64,000 nucleotides of DNA from Heloderma charlesbogerti (taxonomy: Eukaryota; Chordata; Lepidosauria; Squamata; Helodermatidae), in contig JANEZZ010002665.1 of NCBI GenBank assembly GCA_026122225.1, positions 62,001 to 126,000 of the forward strand, in the 5' to 3' direction. This document shows, piece by piece, positions 53,066 through 63,553 of the stretch. Within the stretch, counting starts at the first letter, position 1. Each line of letters starts with the position of its first letter. Below the pieces are notes generated by a model that saw only the letters and a program-made list of their open reading frames with translations, was not told the DNA's origin and did not search any database. The translations under genes and the position numbers were made by a program.

Positions 53066-53561
53066 TGTCAAGGGCTCTTGGAGGGCTCTCTCAGTCTAAT
53101 CCAGTAGCCAAGTCCAGACGCAGACAAAGGGATTCTTTTCAAAGCTTTATTCTTCTTTTACAACTTAACAACTCTACAGGTAGCAACTAGATCTGAGCAG
53201 CAGCATCCCTATGCCCTAAGTTAGAACAGTTGGTCCCCATTTGAAAGGCAATTACTGGCAGACCCCTGAATATAAGGGAGAATCCCTCCCCTTTTCCCTT
53301 GGATCCTCTGGGCGCAACTGTTCTTTGAGCACGAACCCTTTGGTGCCGCTCTCTGCGTCTGCGCCGCGCATCCACCCAGTCTGCTATCTGTGCTGAGACA
53401 CTCCCTGGACTGCTTTCTAAACTAGGATTGTAGGTGGGAGGAATCTCTGTCAGCTGTTGGTCCTGGGAAAAAGGAGCATGCTCCTCTCCCGAAGGAGCGA
53501 CTGCTCTTCCTCAGCAGCAGAACTACTCTGGGAATCTATGGGCTCAGTGTCCACCCTGACA
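53066..53561 (-). mobile_element. Solo LTR nested in the hAT element
   Basis: 496 bp bounded by TGTCAAGGG and CCCTGACA (TG...CA with short inverted ends), with exact 5-bp duplication GTCCC at 53061-53065 and 53562-53566. AATAAA on the minus strand at 53151-53146 suggests minus orientation. No internal coding region remains. Family (ERV or Gypsy) cannot be told from the LTR alone. Confidence 0.87.
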
Positions 53562-53688
53562 GTCCCATCCCGGGGGGGGGGGGGCAGGGGGGGCGGGCCG
53601 TTCCGCCACCGATTTCAGGGGGCCAAATGTGCTGGCATTTGGCCTCCCCGAGATCCGTGGCGGACATTCGTACATCCCTAGCTGGAGG

Positions 53689-53752
53689 TGTGGGGGGAGG
53701 GGGGATTTCCCCCACAACAATATATTGTGAGCAATCCCTTTTGTAATGCAAA
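53689..53752 (+). repeat. Repeat G, right part
   Basis: AACAATATATTGTGAGCAAT and TTTTGTAATGCAAAATGTGT. Confidence 0.7.
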
Positions 53753-53837
53753 ATGTGTTGGGGTGGCTTGGTCTTGAAAGGCTAGTTAAGATCTGTGAGC
53801 TTTTTAAAAAGCCCTAAAGCAGACATATATGCTGTAC

Positions 53838-53942
53838 CAGCCTTCCTTAACCTGGTTCTCCCCAGATGTGTGAGACTACAACTCCCATAATCCCTGATTA
53901 TGAGTTATAGTCCCGACATATCTGGATAGGACCAGGCACATA
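53838..53942. mobile_element. hAT-type MITE A, diverged
   Basis: CAGCCTTCCTTAACCTGGTT, ACTACAACTCCCATAATCCC; right arm AGTTATAGTCCCGACATATC. Confidence 0.7.
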
Positions 53943-54390
53943 AGTCACATGTTTTCAAAAGAGGGTAAAAGCATGAAACAAACAGAAAAATGGATTTGGA
54001 TGTCATGTTGCCTGGTCATCTGTCACAGTCATCTGTCACCTGCCCTTCACTGAGGCACTTTGTTCTTCAGCTGACTATGGATGCGCTTTGCTTCCTGGGG
54101 CTTTCCATTTAGCAGAGCCCAATACACTAAACAAGCATTAAGCTGTGCTTTATAGTTTCATAAAGAGAATTTACTGCCTGTGAACGGCTTCAGGAACAAA
54201 GGGTAAATGAAGTCCACTGGGCGTTCTCTCATTTGCCTTCACTGACCCTGCGGTAGATGCGAGAATAACCAAATGGCAAGTCCATGCATTGGCAATGGAA
54301 CCTTTCTTCCCTCAAGACATCTGATGGAAAGTGCTGCGGATCTCTTCGCTGGACTTCTCCATGCCTGACCTAAAAGGCAGTTTGTGGATC
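53943..54390 (+). other. EFCAB5 intron, unique-looking
   Basis: No repeat or exon seen. Confidence 0.4.
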
Positions 54391-54477
54391 TGACAAGGCA
54401 AGCCTATGCACATTTACTTGGAAGAAAGATCCACCAATGAGGCTTACTCCCAGGTCAGCGTGCGTAGGATTACAGCC
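54391..54477. mobile_element. MITE D
   Basis: GGCAAGCCTATGCACATTTA, AATGAGGCTTACTCCCAGGT and GCGTAGGATTACAGCCTG. Confidence 0.65.
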
Positions 54478-55100
54478 TGAACATCTTTTGGAAATGTTTG
54501 TTTTCCAAATACAGGTGCTGCAGTCATTGCTGGGAATGCAGAAGACCTAATCTGATATTGAGAGTGGCTCTCAACTCAAAAGAAAAGAGTCAAGGGATAG
54601 CCCTCCTTATTTCTTTAAAGGCTTTTTCTCCCATTCCTCAGCCAAAAAGCCTCCTGGAGCAACTGATGTGCAATCAGTAAAACAAGCCTGCCCATGCTGG
54701 CTTACAATCTAAAAAGACACAACCGGCAAGGAAAAAGGGGTGGGGAGGGACAAGATTAAAAATGAAGTAGCCTTTTGGCAGGGCTGGTGGAATGGCCCTG
54801 CTTCCCCTCTCTCTCCTTCTTGGTTTTCCCAAGGCTGCGCCCACCTGTAGATCAGGTCACACATTAGACAGCCCCAGTGGCCCTCCTGAAAGAGAATGGT
54901 GATCCGCCAGGGGGGCAGGGCTGCATAAAGGCTTCCCAACCGCCTGCTTTGTTATATAGTCAAGAAATGCTGGCATAATCCGGGAGTGGCACTTGGCATC
55001 GTTTGGCAAAGCCAGTAGGCCGGCAGGAGCCCAGTCTTTCTGGCAGGTACGCCATGAGCAAGTGAAGACCAGAGTGTAAAATGGTGCCACTCCAACTGGC
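54478..55100 (+). other. EFCAB5 intron, unique-looking
   Basis: Nothing supported. Confidence 0.4.
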
Positions 55101-55390
55101 CTGTGTGGTGTAGTGGGGATAGGGAACAGGTAGCCCTCCAGATGTTGTTGGACTACAACTCCTATCATCCCTCACCATTGGCTATGCTGGCTAGAGCTGA
55201 TGGGTATTGCAGTCCAACAGCATCTGGAAGACCACATGTTCACCATCACTGTAGTAAACAGTATATAAGTATTATATATAAATAAACAGCAGAGTGTTGG
55301 ATCTGAGCTGGGGAGGCCCTCATCCAAAGCCCCACTGTGGCTCAGCCACAACCTCACTGCCTAGCCTGCCTTGCAAGATTGTCATAATGA
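55101..55390 (+). mobile_element. MIR-like SINE split by MITE A
   Basis: CCTGTGTGGTGTAGTGG head at 55101-55117, resuming at about 55291 with CAGAGTGTTGGATCTGAGCT and a core remnant GCAAGATTGTCATAATGATG. MITE A occupies about 55118-55250 (GTTGGACTACAACTCCTATC, GGTATTGCAGTCCAACAGCA). Confidence 0.68.
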
Positions 55391-55449
55391 TGAAAGCAAA
55401 GACGTGCCACCAGGGCGCTTGCCTTGCTCATTTCTTATGGCAGGGTCAG

Positions 55450-55575
55450 CGGAAGGTAGCTCTCCGGGTGTTTTGGACTTCAACTCCCAGAAGCCCCTGC
55501 CAGCACGGCCAGTCGTCAGGAATGCTGGGAGTTGAAGTCCAAAACATCTGGAAATTCGCCTTCTGCCCACTTCTG
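55450..55575. mobile_element. hAT-type MITE A variant (CTTCAACTCCCAGAA type)
   Basis: TTTTGGACTTCAACTCCCAG with CTGGGAGTTGAAGTCCAAAA: arms near-perfect. 140 bp upstream of EFCAB5 exon 4. Confidence 0.82.
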
Positions 55576-55715
55576 TCTGAAGGACACCAGAGGCCTCTCC
55601 TCCTTTGCCTCTGGCCACCCTCTTCACCGCGTGCTTAGAGCTAGCTCAAAGCCGCTGCCCAATTCTCCTTCAAGGCTTCTTGGCTCTGGCTTTCCAATCA
55701 CTTTCCCCTCTGTAG

Positions 55716-55786
55716 GAATCTACGCCCGTCCTCTGGAAGCTGTCGGAACACTGTCGGTGAAGGTGAACAAAGAGGAGTTTGTGGAG
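55716..55786 (+). CDS. EFCAB5: EFCAB5 coding exon 4
   Basis: 71-bp exon after acceptor CCTCTGTAG preceded by a pyrimidine tract. Two bases complete the Gly codon, then 23 codons (IYARPLEAVGTLSVKVNKEE, FVE) end in phase 0 at donor GTGAGG. The frame stays open beyond the donor, but a canonical GTGAGG and the phase-0 entry of exon 5 argue for splicing here. Confidence 0.85.
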
Positions 55787-56226
55787 GTGAGGAGAGGCAT
55801 CCCTTTCCCAGAGCGAGGATTCAGTTCTCTTGCCTCCCACTCCTTGGTGTCATTTCCTTTCTGTGGATAATCAGGAGGAGATACGAACGGGGTCAGGGAG
55901 ACCTTCTTCTCAACCAGCGAAGGTCTGGTCCTGCATACACCTCCTTCGGTTCCATGGGAGAAAAGAGGGATGTCAATGCAACAAATAAAAAATAGAATAC
56001 TTTGCAGGGGAGAACAGCAGGATGGGAAAAAGATTAAGGACCCACCTCTAGTCCACCAATTCTCCCCTGCAAAGGACACCCACATTACTATTATGAGGTA
56101 AACACCCAGGGAAGGGGTGGGGGGCTATTTCCCTCTTGACATCTAGCTGTGCTGGAAGGCGGCTTCCTTTGCTCTCTCCTCCTGAGTGTGGAGTCTGGAG
56201 ATTATAGCCTCTTTGCTCATTTATAT
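55787..56226 (+). other. EFCAB5 intron, unique-looking
   Basis: Nothing supported. Confidence 0.4.
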
Positions 56227-56353
56227 CAGCCTTCTCCCAATCTGGTGCTGTCCAGGTGTGTTGGACTGCAGCTCCCATCATTCCCACAGCCAGCAGTCAG
56301 GAAAGCTGGGAGTTGTCCAAAACACCTGGAAAGCACCAGATTGGGGAAGGCTG
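56227..56353. mobile_element. hAT-type MITE A2, full copy with duplication
   Basis: Ends CAGCCTTCTCCCAATCTGGT and ACCAGATTGGGGAAGGCTG. Flanks ATTTATAT (56219-56226) and GTTTATAT (56354-56361) match at 7 of 8. Confidence 0.88.
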
Positions 56354-56768
56354 GTTTATATTGTCACATGCCCACCTTAAGCCCACTGTGCAGCCCCCAG
56401 GAATGAACCAAAACGACTCCCTAGTATTGGGGCCTCATTTCTGGGCTACGGATCTGGAAGAGGGGCATTTCTGTGATTTTCAAGTGGGTACGCACTGAAA
56501 TTTGCCCCTGATTTTTAATGGTCCCTTTTGGGGGTGGCTGGGACACCATCTTCCTTTAAAAAAAAACTTTAAAAAACTTCAGCAACACAGTTCTGCTTTT
56601 TGTGGGCTGCCTCTATTTCCTTCACCTCCAAATGACCTGGACACTGCCAGGGTCTAAAATACAGACAATCCACACACACAGAGATGCTGTCCAGCCCCAG
56701 CCCAGCCACACACAAATCTCAGCATGTACAGATGAGGAGGTATAAATCTACCCTTCCTGCCCATGGAG
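56354..56768 (+). other. EFCAB5 intron, unique-looking
   Basis: Nothing supported. Confidence 0.4.
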
Positions 56769-57127
56769 CAGGGCCGGCATCAAGGGTCAGCATGGTCGGG
56801 CACCTGCCAAGGGCCCATGCCCCAGCAGGGGCCCACTGACAAGAGCGCCCTGGAACTGCTCCTCTTCCCCACTGCAACCTGCTTGTTCACCTGCCTCTCA
56901 CTCTGGCCCAGACAACAGTGGTGGTGAGAAGGAGCAGATGCCACGGCCAGCTTGCTCACTGGCTCTCTGCCTGTCAAGCAAGCAAGCGAGAGCAACGAGG
57001 AGAGGATGAGGAGCAACAGCAGCTCATGTGACAATGCCGGTGAGAAGGTTGACTAACTGAGGGACGGGCCCCTTGGAGGGTGCCTTGCCCAAGGGCCCTC
57101 CAGAACCCGGAACCAGCAGTGCCGCTG
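56769..57127 (+). repeat. Repeat F, longest copy
   Basis: CAGGGCCGGCATCAAGGGTC to GGAACCAGCAGTGCCGCTG. CAG...CTG ends suggest hAT but no matching 8-bp flank was found. Confidence 0.75.
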
Positions 57128-58284
57128 AGAGCTACAGATACCTAGGGCCTGCTTTCACCTCTCCCAACCGCCAGCAATCTCCAGTGAGGCTGTGCACCCC
57201 TGGTCTAAATGGATGGTTGTTCAAAGAGGAGTGAGGGGAGGAGGAACATGGCAGCTGCTAGTGGAGATAAAGCCTTTAAAGTTTGTTTGTTTTTTAAACA
57301 AAGCAGCTGTCCCAGCAACCCAACAGTGGGCAGAGTTTGGCACGCAACCCACCCCACAAACAAATTCCTCCTCACCACCACGACCACCGTATTCAAGCAC
57401 ATGAATCTGCCCCCTCTCCACAAGGAATGATAGTTCAGGTGATCCCCGTCCCACCATCCCTAGTAGAGTTATCCTTTATTCACTGCAAGAGCAGTGAAGC
57501 CGGAACACTGACTCCAAAGCAACGGAGCCAGTGCCTCCTTCCAGGGTGAACCTGCAGGGGATACTTAGAGAGACACAGTCAAGTGAGGGAGTGTTCCAGG
57601 CCACGGATGAATTTAGATTTCCCCCAGCAGCACTTGAGAGCGACGCCGTCTTCTACTGGCACCGTCATTATCACACAATTAGCACTGTTCCGGGAGCATC
57701 TGTTCTCGCTGCTGAAATTCTATTAGCCAATTCACGCAGGAGGCTTGCAAATTCCCAGAAGGGGCCCTGGCAGCCCCTTGACAGCTATCGCTCTGCACAG
57801 TTAAATACATACAGCAAGTCTTCACTTGCCAAGTTCCCACCTCCAGCAGAGATGAATGGTATAGCCAAGTTACACTGACAGAACTGTGAGCAGGAGCTTA
57901 TGGACTAGAACCATAGGCAGCCGCTTCGCTTTAGCAGTACCTATTGGCATGTATCATTACAGAAATTGAAGGGGGGGGAGCATAAAACAGCCGCAGCGAG
58001 ACTCCTTGCAAGTAGCAGTTACTGAGCTGCCTGCTTTTGAAAGTGATCCATTTAGCGTTCTGCAGAGACACAGACTTTTTTTAAGGTAATTTGTCAATCT
58101 TCTTTTAAGCCTGTGATGAGATATTTAACCTCAAAGTGACTGCATCTAATAAAGGAAATTATTGAGGATAATAGATACTCAAAGAAACCCCTTTTGTCAG
58201 TACAATCTAACATCTCTCCTGCTTGCATTCTGAATTCTTTCTTGTCAATCCTTAGGTGATGGAGTTCCTTTAGATCAGGCAAAG
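57128..58284 (+). other. EFCAB5 intron, unique-looking
   Basis: No repeat family named; the 115-codon plus frame at 57531-57878 is unrecognised and fits no exon phase. Confidence 0.4.
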
Positions 58285-58403
58285 TGCGGCCACTCAGAGG
58301 ACCACAACCCCCATAATCCCCATAATTAGCCATTCTGGCTGGGGCAGATGGGAGTTGTAATCCAAAACCTCCAGAGGGCACCAGGGTTGCTTACCCCTGC
58401 CAA
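58285..58403. mobile_element. hAT-type MITE A1, diverged
   Basis: Right end CACCAGGGTTGCTTACCCCT complements the CAGGGGYAAGCAACC end of the 40.1 kb copy. Confidence 0.72.
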
Positions 58404-58439
58404 GGGCCACACTTTGATATCAAGTTTGGTGATAGTTGC

Positions 58440-58720
58440 AGAGAATAAAGGGACAGATGGGGTTACTTTCACACAGTTCGTTAACTCAGAACATGTTATA
58501 ATATAAATAAACCATAAATAAAATCAACATTTCAGCTGGCTCATCAAAACAATATTACAGTTCAATATTACCCAAAGCCTGGACAACCCAGGGTAAAAAG
58601 ACTAGCAATCAAAAATACTAATAATCCAAATGTAAACATCAACCCAAATTAAATCAACAGCAAGGCAATAGTAGGAGACCATACTGTAACTGCCACCCAT
58701 TTTAAATTTTGCGCCATTGT
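58440..58720 (-). mobile_element. Probable L2-like tail, degraded
   Basis: A-rich reversed LINE-like stretch (AATAAACCATAAATAAAATC, TAAATCAACAGCAAGGCAAT). Confidence 0.4.
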
Positions 58721-59566
58721 CCTCCCAACAAGAGGCAATGCTGGGAGAACAGACCTGAGAACTCAGTATTTATGCCCTTGGTTCTCTCCTCTAACCCCTT
58801 GAAATCAGCAGGGAGTGCTCTCCCTAATCATTGCACACACCACAATATTATATTTCCCCCCACCTCCCCGCATCTACAACAGTGGCCAATGAAAGAAACC
58901 CGATACTAATAATTCAGCCCCAAAACTGGGGTTGTGGTTCCTTCCAACCGCCCCGATTATTTACATTGTGCAGACCACATTTTTAGAACGGCCCTTCTTC
59001 CTTGCGCATTGAAAACTCACAGGATGATAAATCTGCAATGTTAGAAGCGTCTCCGAGACCGGGCCTTCAAATACATCTTGGCTCGATCTCACTGCCAGTG
59101 TCAGAGGACTGAGGGGAACACGGCTGGTCTCCAAAGTCTTGTCTTTTTCTCCTGTGTTTTTCGTTCTTGTTTAAAATATCGATTCCGACTCGCTTGGCAG
59201 CTGCTTGCTGCTGGCCTTTCTCGGAGCTTGGGAATGAGGACCACGCAGGAGAATGCAACCTCAGGGTTTCTGCCACAGAGGGGGATTACATAGCAGAAAG
59301 GTAGCACAGGGGCCCGATCCAACTCTTGGGACAGACAAATGGCCCTGTAAAGGCTGGCTTCCATTTGAGGAACGAAGACCCTTGAGCAGGAAGGGAAGAG
59401 ACGACTGTTGGGTGTGACAGGGCCTTGATTCCAATGACAGCACAAAAATGCCTCCATAGTCACATAAATAGGGGGTGGCGGTGCAGGAATTCTTCCCAAC
59501 ACTCACCGCCATTCCTCCTTTGTTGCATTTCTCCATCTCCTGCTGAAAGGCTCGTATGTTTAGCCC
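58721..59566 (+). other. EFCAB5 intron, unique-looking
   Basis: The 133-codon minus frame at 59502-59101 has no recognised family. Confidence 0.4.
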
Positions 59567-59901
59567 AGGGGTGTTGAACTCTTGCAGCCCAAGGGACAAA
59601 TTCAGTTTTGGAGAAGCTCTTGGGGGCCACATTCCAGTGGCGGGCAGGGCTGAAGGCAAAAGGGCATAAGGCCAAAAATACCAGCATAGTTTAGCTTAAC
59701 ATTCTTACCGTGAGTAACTCAGCTGTAGGAGAGGCATTTCAATCTTGTAGAGTGGGGGAAAATACTGCGCAAAAGCTGGGAAACCACCAAACAATTGGTG
59801 CTTGGAGGGAAAGGGGGTGGGGCAGGGGAAAGTGGTGTAGCCATCTGGGGGACCCCAGGAGGGCCGGATTTGACCCCCAGGCCTGAGGTTGCTCACCCCT
59901 G
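59567..59901. mobile_element. hAT-type MITE E, full copy with duplication
   Basis: 335 bp; ends CAGGGGTGTTGAACTC and GAGGTTGCTCACCCCTG. Flanks GTTTAGCC (59559-59566) and TTTTAGCT (59902-59909) match at 6 of 8. Confidence 0.88.
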
Positions 59902-60078
59902 TTTTAGCTTCCACCCTTCTTAGGGGCATCCACACAGCATCGGTTAGCTCCTGCAGGATTTATGGAGGCTGATGTTCTGCGCTCCTGCACTGTGTGTCTG
60001 TACATGGAAGTGGGAGGGCAGAATGTATAAAATGAGGGGTTACCATGGATTTCTGATTTTCCTGTTTCCTCTCCCCAG

Positions 60079-60234
60079 TATCTCCTTTCTTACATCAAAA
60101 ATTTCACCAGCGACATGTTCGAACAACTACTGCAGCACCTCCTGCAATGCGCCAACAACGCGCGAGAAGCAATAAGACATGACATCTGGAGGCGGATGTT
60201 TCTCCAACTGTTCTTTGACTGTGACCGTGGAAAG
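60079..60234 (+). CDS. EFCAB5: EFCAB5 coding exon 5
   Basis: 156-bp exon (52 codons) between CTCTCCCCAG and donor GTAGCT, phase 0 at both ends. It encodes a helical segment starting YLLSYIKNFTSDMFEQLLQH and ending LQLFFDCDRGK. The terminal acidic D-C-D-R-G-K resembles the start of an EF-hand loop that would continue in the next exon; that reading is inference. I could not find the following exon before the window ends. Confidence 0.87.
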
Positions 60235-60393
60235 GTAGCTCTACAGATTCCCTTTGAAAGCTCCACAGTGACAGTAGCTTGTCCGCCCCTCCTTCTTATA
60301 TGCCGAGCTGTAGGGACTCAGATCTCCTCCCAAAAAATCTTATGTCAAGATAACCCAAATACTGCAGAAAGAAAAGACACAGTCAGAAGAAAT

Positions 60394-60505
60394 CAGCCTT
60401 TTCCAACCTGGCACTCTCCAGATAGGTTGAACTGCAAGTCCCCTCATTCCCAGACAGCATGGCCAATGGGAGTTGTTGTCCAACACACCAGGTTGGGGAA
60501 GGCTG
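60394..60505. mobile_element. hAT-type MITE A2, full copy with duplication
   Basis: Ends CAGCCTTTTCCAACCTGG and CCAGGTTGGGGAAGGCTG. Flanks GAAGAAAT (60386-60393) and GAATAAAT (60506-60513) match at 7 of 8. Confidence 0.9.
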
Positions 60506-60513
60506 GAATAAAT

Positions 60514-61165
60514 GGTGCAAATTAAAGAAGCAACAAATGCATGCCCAGTGTTTTCAAGCTTATCTCGGGAGTAATCAGGGCTAGAAACTTGAAGGTTCTG
60601 TTGAATTATTCTTCACAAGCCAAATTCTGCCCCAGAATTGTATGGTGGGGCTGGAGACCCGGAGGATTATAACTCTAGCATCCGTATCCCTATCTGTACA
60701 GTCGCAACCTTGAAGAGGAAATTATTGAACCACCTCCAGGGCTAGGGAAGCAAAACACGCTATGTAAGGCCTCACAAAGAGCGGTGACTCTGTGCCACAG
60801 TAGAGCTGACCCCCAGATGGCTCCTCCAATTCCCATTGTCACCCATTCACAGGTGACAAAAATGAGGGAGGGGCATTTGGGTGATTTTCAGGGTGGGAGG
60901 ATGTGGCCCCTGCTGGCGGCGATAGTGCCCCTTTGAGCAGTTGACGTTTTTATTGCTCAGAAGTCCCGCAGGAATGACACTACATCATCATATACAAGTC
61001 TTCCTGGGACTTGTGGGAAATAAAAATGACAACTGCCAGTCACACAGACAACCACTGCTGCAAGCAGCGGAAGCGAAAGGATGGATACATCTGTCACTTT
61101 CAGTTTCTCTGTTTCTCATTTTTCCAATCCTAAATTTGTTCAGTCCTAAACATTGAGATTTTTTT
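60514..61165 (+). other. EFCAB5 intron, unique-looking
   Basis: No next EFCAB5 exon could be placed. Confidence 0.4.
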
Positions 61166-61169
61166 AAAA

Positions 61170-61465
61170 ATTAATTTCGCATGAAATGTTGTAAGCATTT
61201 TTGTGTGCATTTCTCCAAAAACATGCAGTTTTGTATGCAGTTTTGCCTAGTGTGCCCTTTTTTTGCAAGCCATTTTTCTACATTTTCAACATTATTGTCA
61301 TGAATATACACATTTTTATATGCACTTTCCCCTAATACACACATTTTTGTACATATTTTTTGATCGGGGAACCCCACTGCAAAACTTAAAGAGGTGCAAA
61401 TTTTGAAGAATAACTGAGTTTTGGTTCATGTCGGTTGAAAATGTGAAATTAGGGATGCCTGCATT
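61170..61465. repeat. Degenerate short-period repeat
   Basis: Recurring TTTTTGTGTGCATTT / CATGCAGTTTTGTATGCA / TACACATTTTTATATGCACT motifs with a period of about 26-30 bp. Ends near TTAGGGATGCCTGCA. Confidence 0.6.
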
Positions 61466-62044
61466 AAAATGTAATCCCAACAAATTTCTCTTCCATCCTG
61501 AGGGGATCCCACTGTGGCAAAACTGGCGGTGATTATGAAAGAAGGTGAGCTTGAGGAGATGTTTTGGAGGTAACGTTAGTCCTTCTCCCCCCCCGCCCCA
61601 AATTTTGAGCTCAGGGAGATTTTGTCTCAGCCTTGGTTTTCATCGCTGTTGGGATAACGGGCTTTTTGAAGGTGGGAATCCTTGTTCCAGGGGTCTCTAG
61701 GACAGGGGCACGCTAGCTTCAGTCTTGCATGCTCAACTTCATGTTCTTGATTAGAATTCCTGTGGTTTAAAATTTGCAAAAGCAAGACTGCATATTCAGG
61801 GTCTCTTTTAAGGCATAACAAAATCAGGATCCTGGGATCCTGAGTATGCATGCTTGCTTATGACCAGGTGCTTTGTTGTCTCAATCAGGCCAAGGGCCAG
61901 CTATTCCAGCCAAATCTCAACAACCGGCAGGTGCTCAGTGGTCCACCGTAAGTAGGCCAGGGGTCCGCAGGGGGACTGAAGTCTCCTGCCTGCCCAGCCT
62001 TGCTCCAAGGCACAACAAAGCAAATGACTGACTAGGTGGTGATA
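61466..62044 (+). other. EFCAB5 intron, unique-looking
   Basis: Two exon-like segments here were rejected on phase or weak support. Confidence 0.4.
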
Positions 62045-62250
62045 GGAACACAGGAAGCCGCCTTCTACTGAGTCAGACTCTGGGTCCATCTAGCCCAGTA
62101 TCATCAACACTGACTGGCAGCAGTGGTTCTGCAGGGTTTCAGGCAGGGCTCTTTCCCAGCCCCCCATCTGGAGATCCTGGGGATTGAAACTGGGACCTTC
62201 CACCTGCAAAGCTGGAGCTCTACCACTGAGTTACGGCCCCTCCCCAGCAA
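62045..62250 (-). mobile_element. tRNA-derived SINE, full length
   Basis: Reversed: GGAAGCCGCCTTCTACTGAG 3' end, GGATTGAAACTGGGACCTTC B-box side, GAGCTCTACCACTGAGTTAC A-box side. Confidence 0.87.
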
Positions 62251-63139
62251 TGTAATGGTGGGTTAATTTGGCTCTATGGCCCCAGTTGCTAACATCTCTA
62301 TTAGGATAACAGCAGACCATGAAGAGAAAAATGCTGTGGAAAGAGGCTGACATAATCTCTAGCATCTGGTGACAAGGGCGCCAGACTCCCAGGAAACTGA
62401 ACTGTTTCCCTTGCTCTTTAGGAGGCCTGGCTCCTTTAAAAATGCTCTTGGCTTCCAGCTGGGAGGAGAAGGTGAAATATTTTTCCAGCTCCGTAAACAT
62501 GCACCCACAATATGAGGAGAATGTGAATGGCATCAAGAGCCGGCAAAACAGGCTTGAAACACTTCCAAAAATACAATATAAATGTAATGCAATTTCTTCG
62601 GCTTTGACCTGGTTTCCTTCCCGGTCCTCTAATCAGTTCCTGCTGTACCCAGCTCTTGATGGAAAGCAGCAAATCCATAAAAGACCTCTGTGGCTGCTGA
62701 ATGATCTATTGCTCCCTCTCCCTCTCTCCCCCACTGGCCCGGCTCAGCAAGCTTGCGGTTCCCATTTCCTCATTTTCACCAGTTTGGTTTGGTGGCGGGT
62801 CTTTCTTTCATAGCACCGAGTGTGGCTCCTCCATCCCTCTTTATTTCAGTGGATACCTGTCCCTATCGCTGGGGACTCCAAGCAAACACTAGCAAGCACA
62901 CGTAAACAACTCTGTTCCTGTCGGGCGCGCAGTCTAACAAGCACCCGTTCGCAGCACAGGAGGCCAGCGTATCTTGCTTGCCGTGCCGCCCTATATCAGA
63001 AGCTGCCTCACGTGAGAGTCAACCGATGTGTTCACACCTTAGGACTCGCTGGCACACTGCTTCATTCTCTTGATATCCCAACTGTTGACCCACTGACCCA
63101 GTTGCTGGGACGATGGTCTGGCCAGCCAGACTTCTATGT
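62251..63139 (+). other. EFCAB5 intron, unique-looking
   Basis: No supported exon or repeat. Confidence 0.4.
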
Positions 63140-63200
63140 CAGCCTGGAAGCTGACATCCAAAACATCTTGAGGGTGCCAGGTTGAGTATGGCTGCTCTGC
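63140..63200. mobile_element. hAT-type MITE A, right arm
   Basis: CATCCAAAACATCTTGAGGG and TGCCAGGTTGAGTATGGCTG. Confidence 0.6.
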
Positions 63201-63447
63201 ATGCCCTGACCAGAGTGCAAGAGTGTCCAAGGCAGCTCTCAGAATGAGCCCAGGAAGCAGAAGTCATGCCTGGGGGCTCAAGCAAGCCAGGAGGCAAAGA
63301 ACAAAACCAGGAACTGGAACCAAGGAATGCCCCTAAATGCACCAGATCAGGCTGTTACACCTCCCGAAATGGGAAGGAGCTCTTCCTGCCCAGGAGGGCC
63401 CAGTGCCCAGCCAGGGGGGCAGATCCAGAAGAGAACCCTCTCCTGCC

Positions 63448-63553
63448 ACTTTCCCCAACCCGGTACCCTCCAGTTGTGTCAGACTAGAGTTCCCAGCATC
63501 CCCTGGTCATTGTTGTCCAACATCTGGAGGGCACCAGGCTGGGGAAGGCTGCT
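63448..63553. mobile_element. hAT-type MITE A
   Basis: CCCCAACCCGGTACCCTCCA and AGGGCACCAGGCTGGGGAAG; central part shortened. Confidence 0.75.

Larger units (their letters stand above)
52344..53680. mobile_element. Non-autonomous hAT element with hairpin cassette
   Basis: Terminal inverted repeats TAGGGATGTACGAA at both ends (14 of 14). Exact 8-bp duplication GCTGGAGG at 52336-52343 and 53681-53688. About 836 bp once the nested LTR and one copy of its duplication are removed. No transposase frame. The interior is CpG-rich with four TACGTAAA-type hairpins, G/C homopolymers and a GGC-rich block at 52967-53040. It lies in the EFCAB5 intron after exon 3. Confidence 0.92.

Noticed and set aside
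61171..61377. Cys-rich minus-strand peptide
   Set aside because: Generated by a short-period A/T-rich repeat, and no signal peptide is evident.
61499..61544. Possible EFCAB5 exon 6 between an AG at 61498 and a GTGAGC donor
   Set aside because: Exon 5 ends in phase 0, and in phase 0 this segment meets TGA after nine codons; another phase is open but cannot join exon 5 directly.
61890..61947. Possible EFCAB5 exon (AKGQLFQPNLNNRQ) with a GTAAGT donor
   Set aside because: Phase 0 is open and the donor is good, but the acceptor region is weak, and the peptide does not look like the expected continuation of an EF-hand loop. Transcript data would decide.
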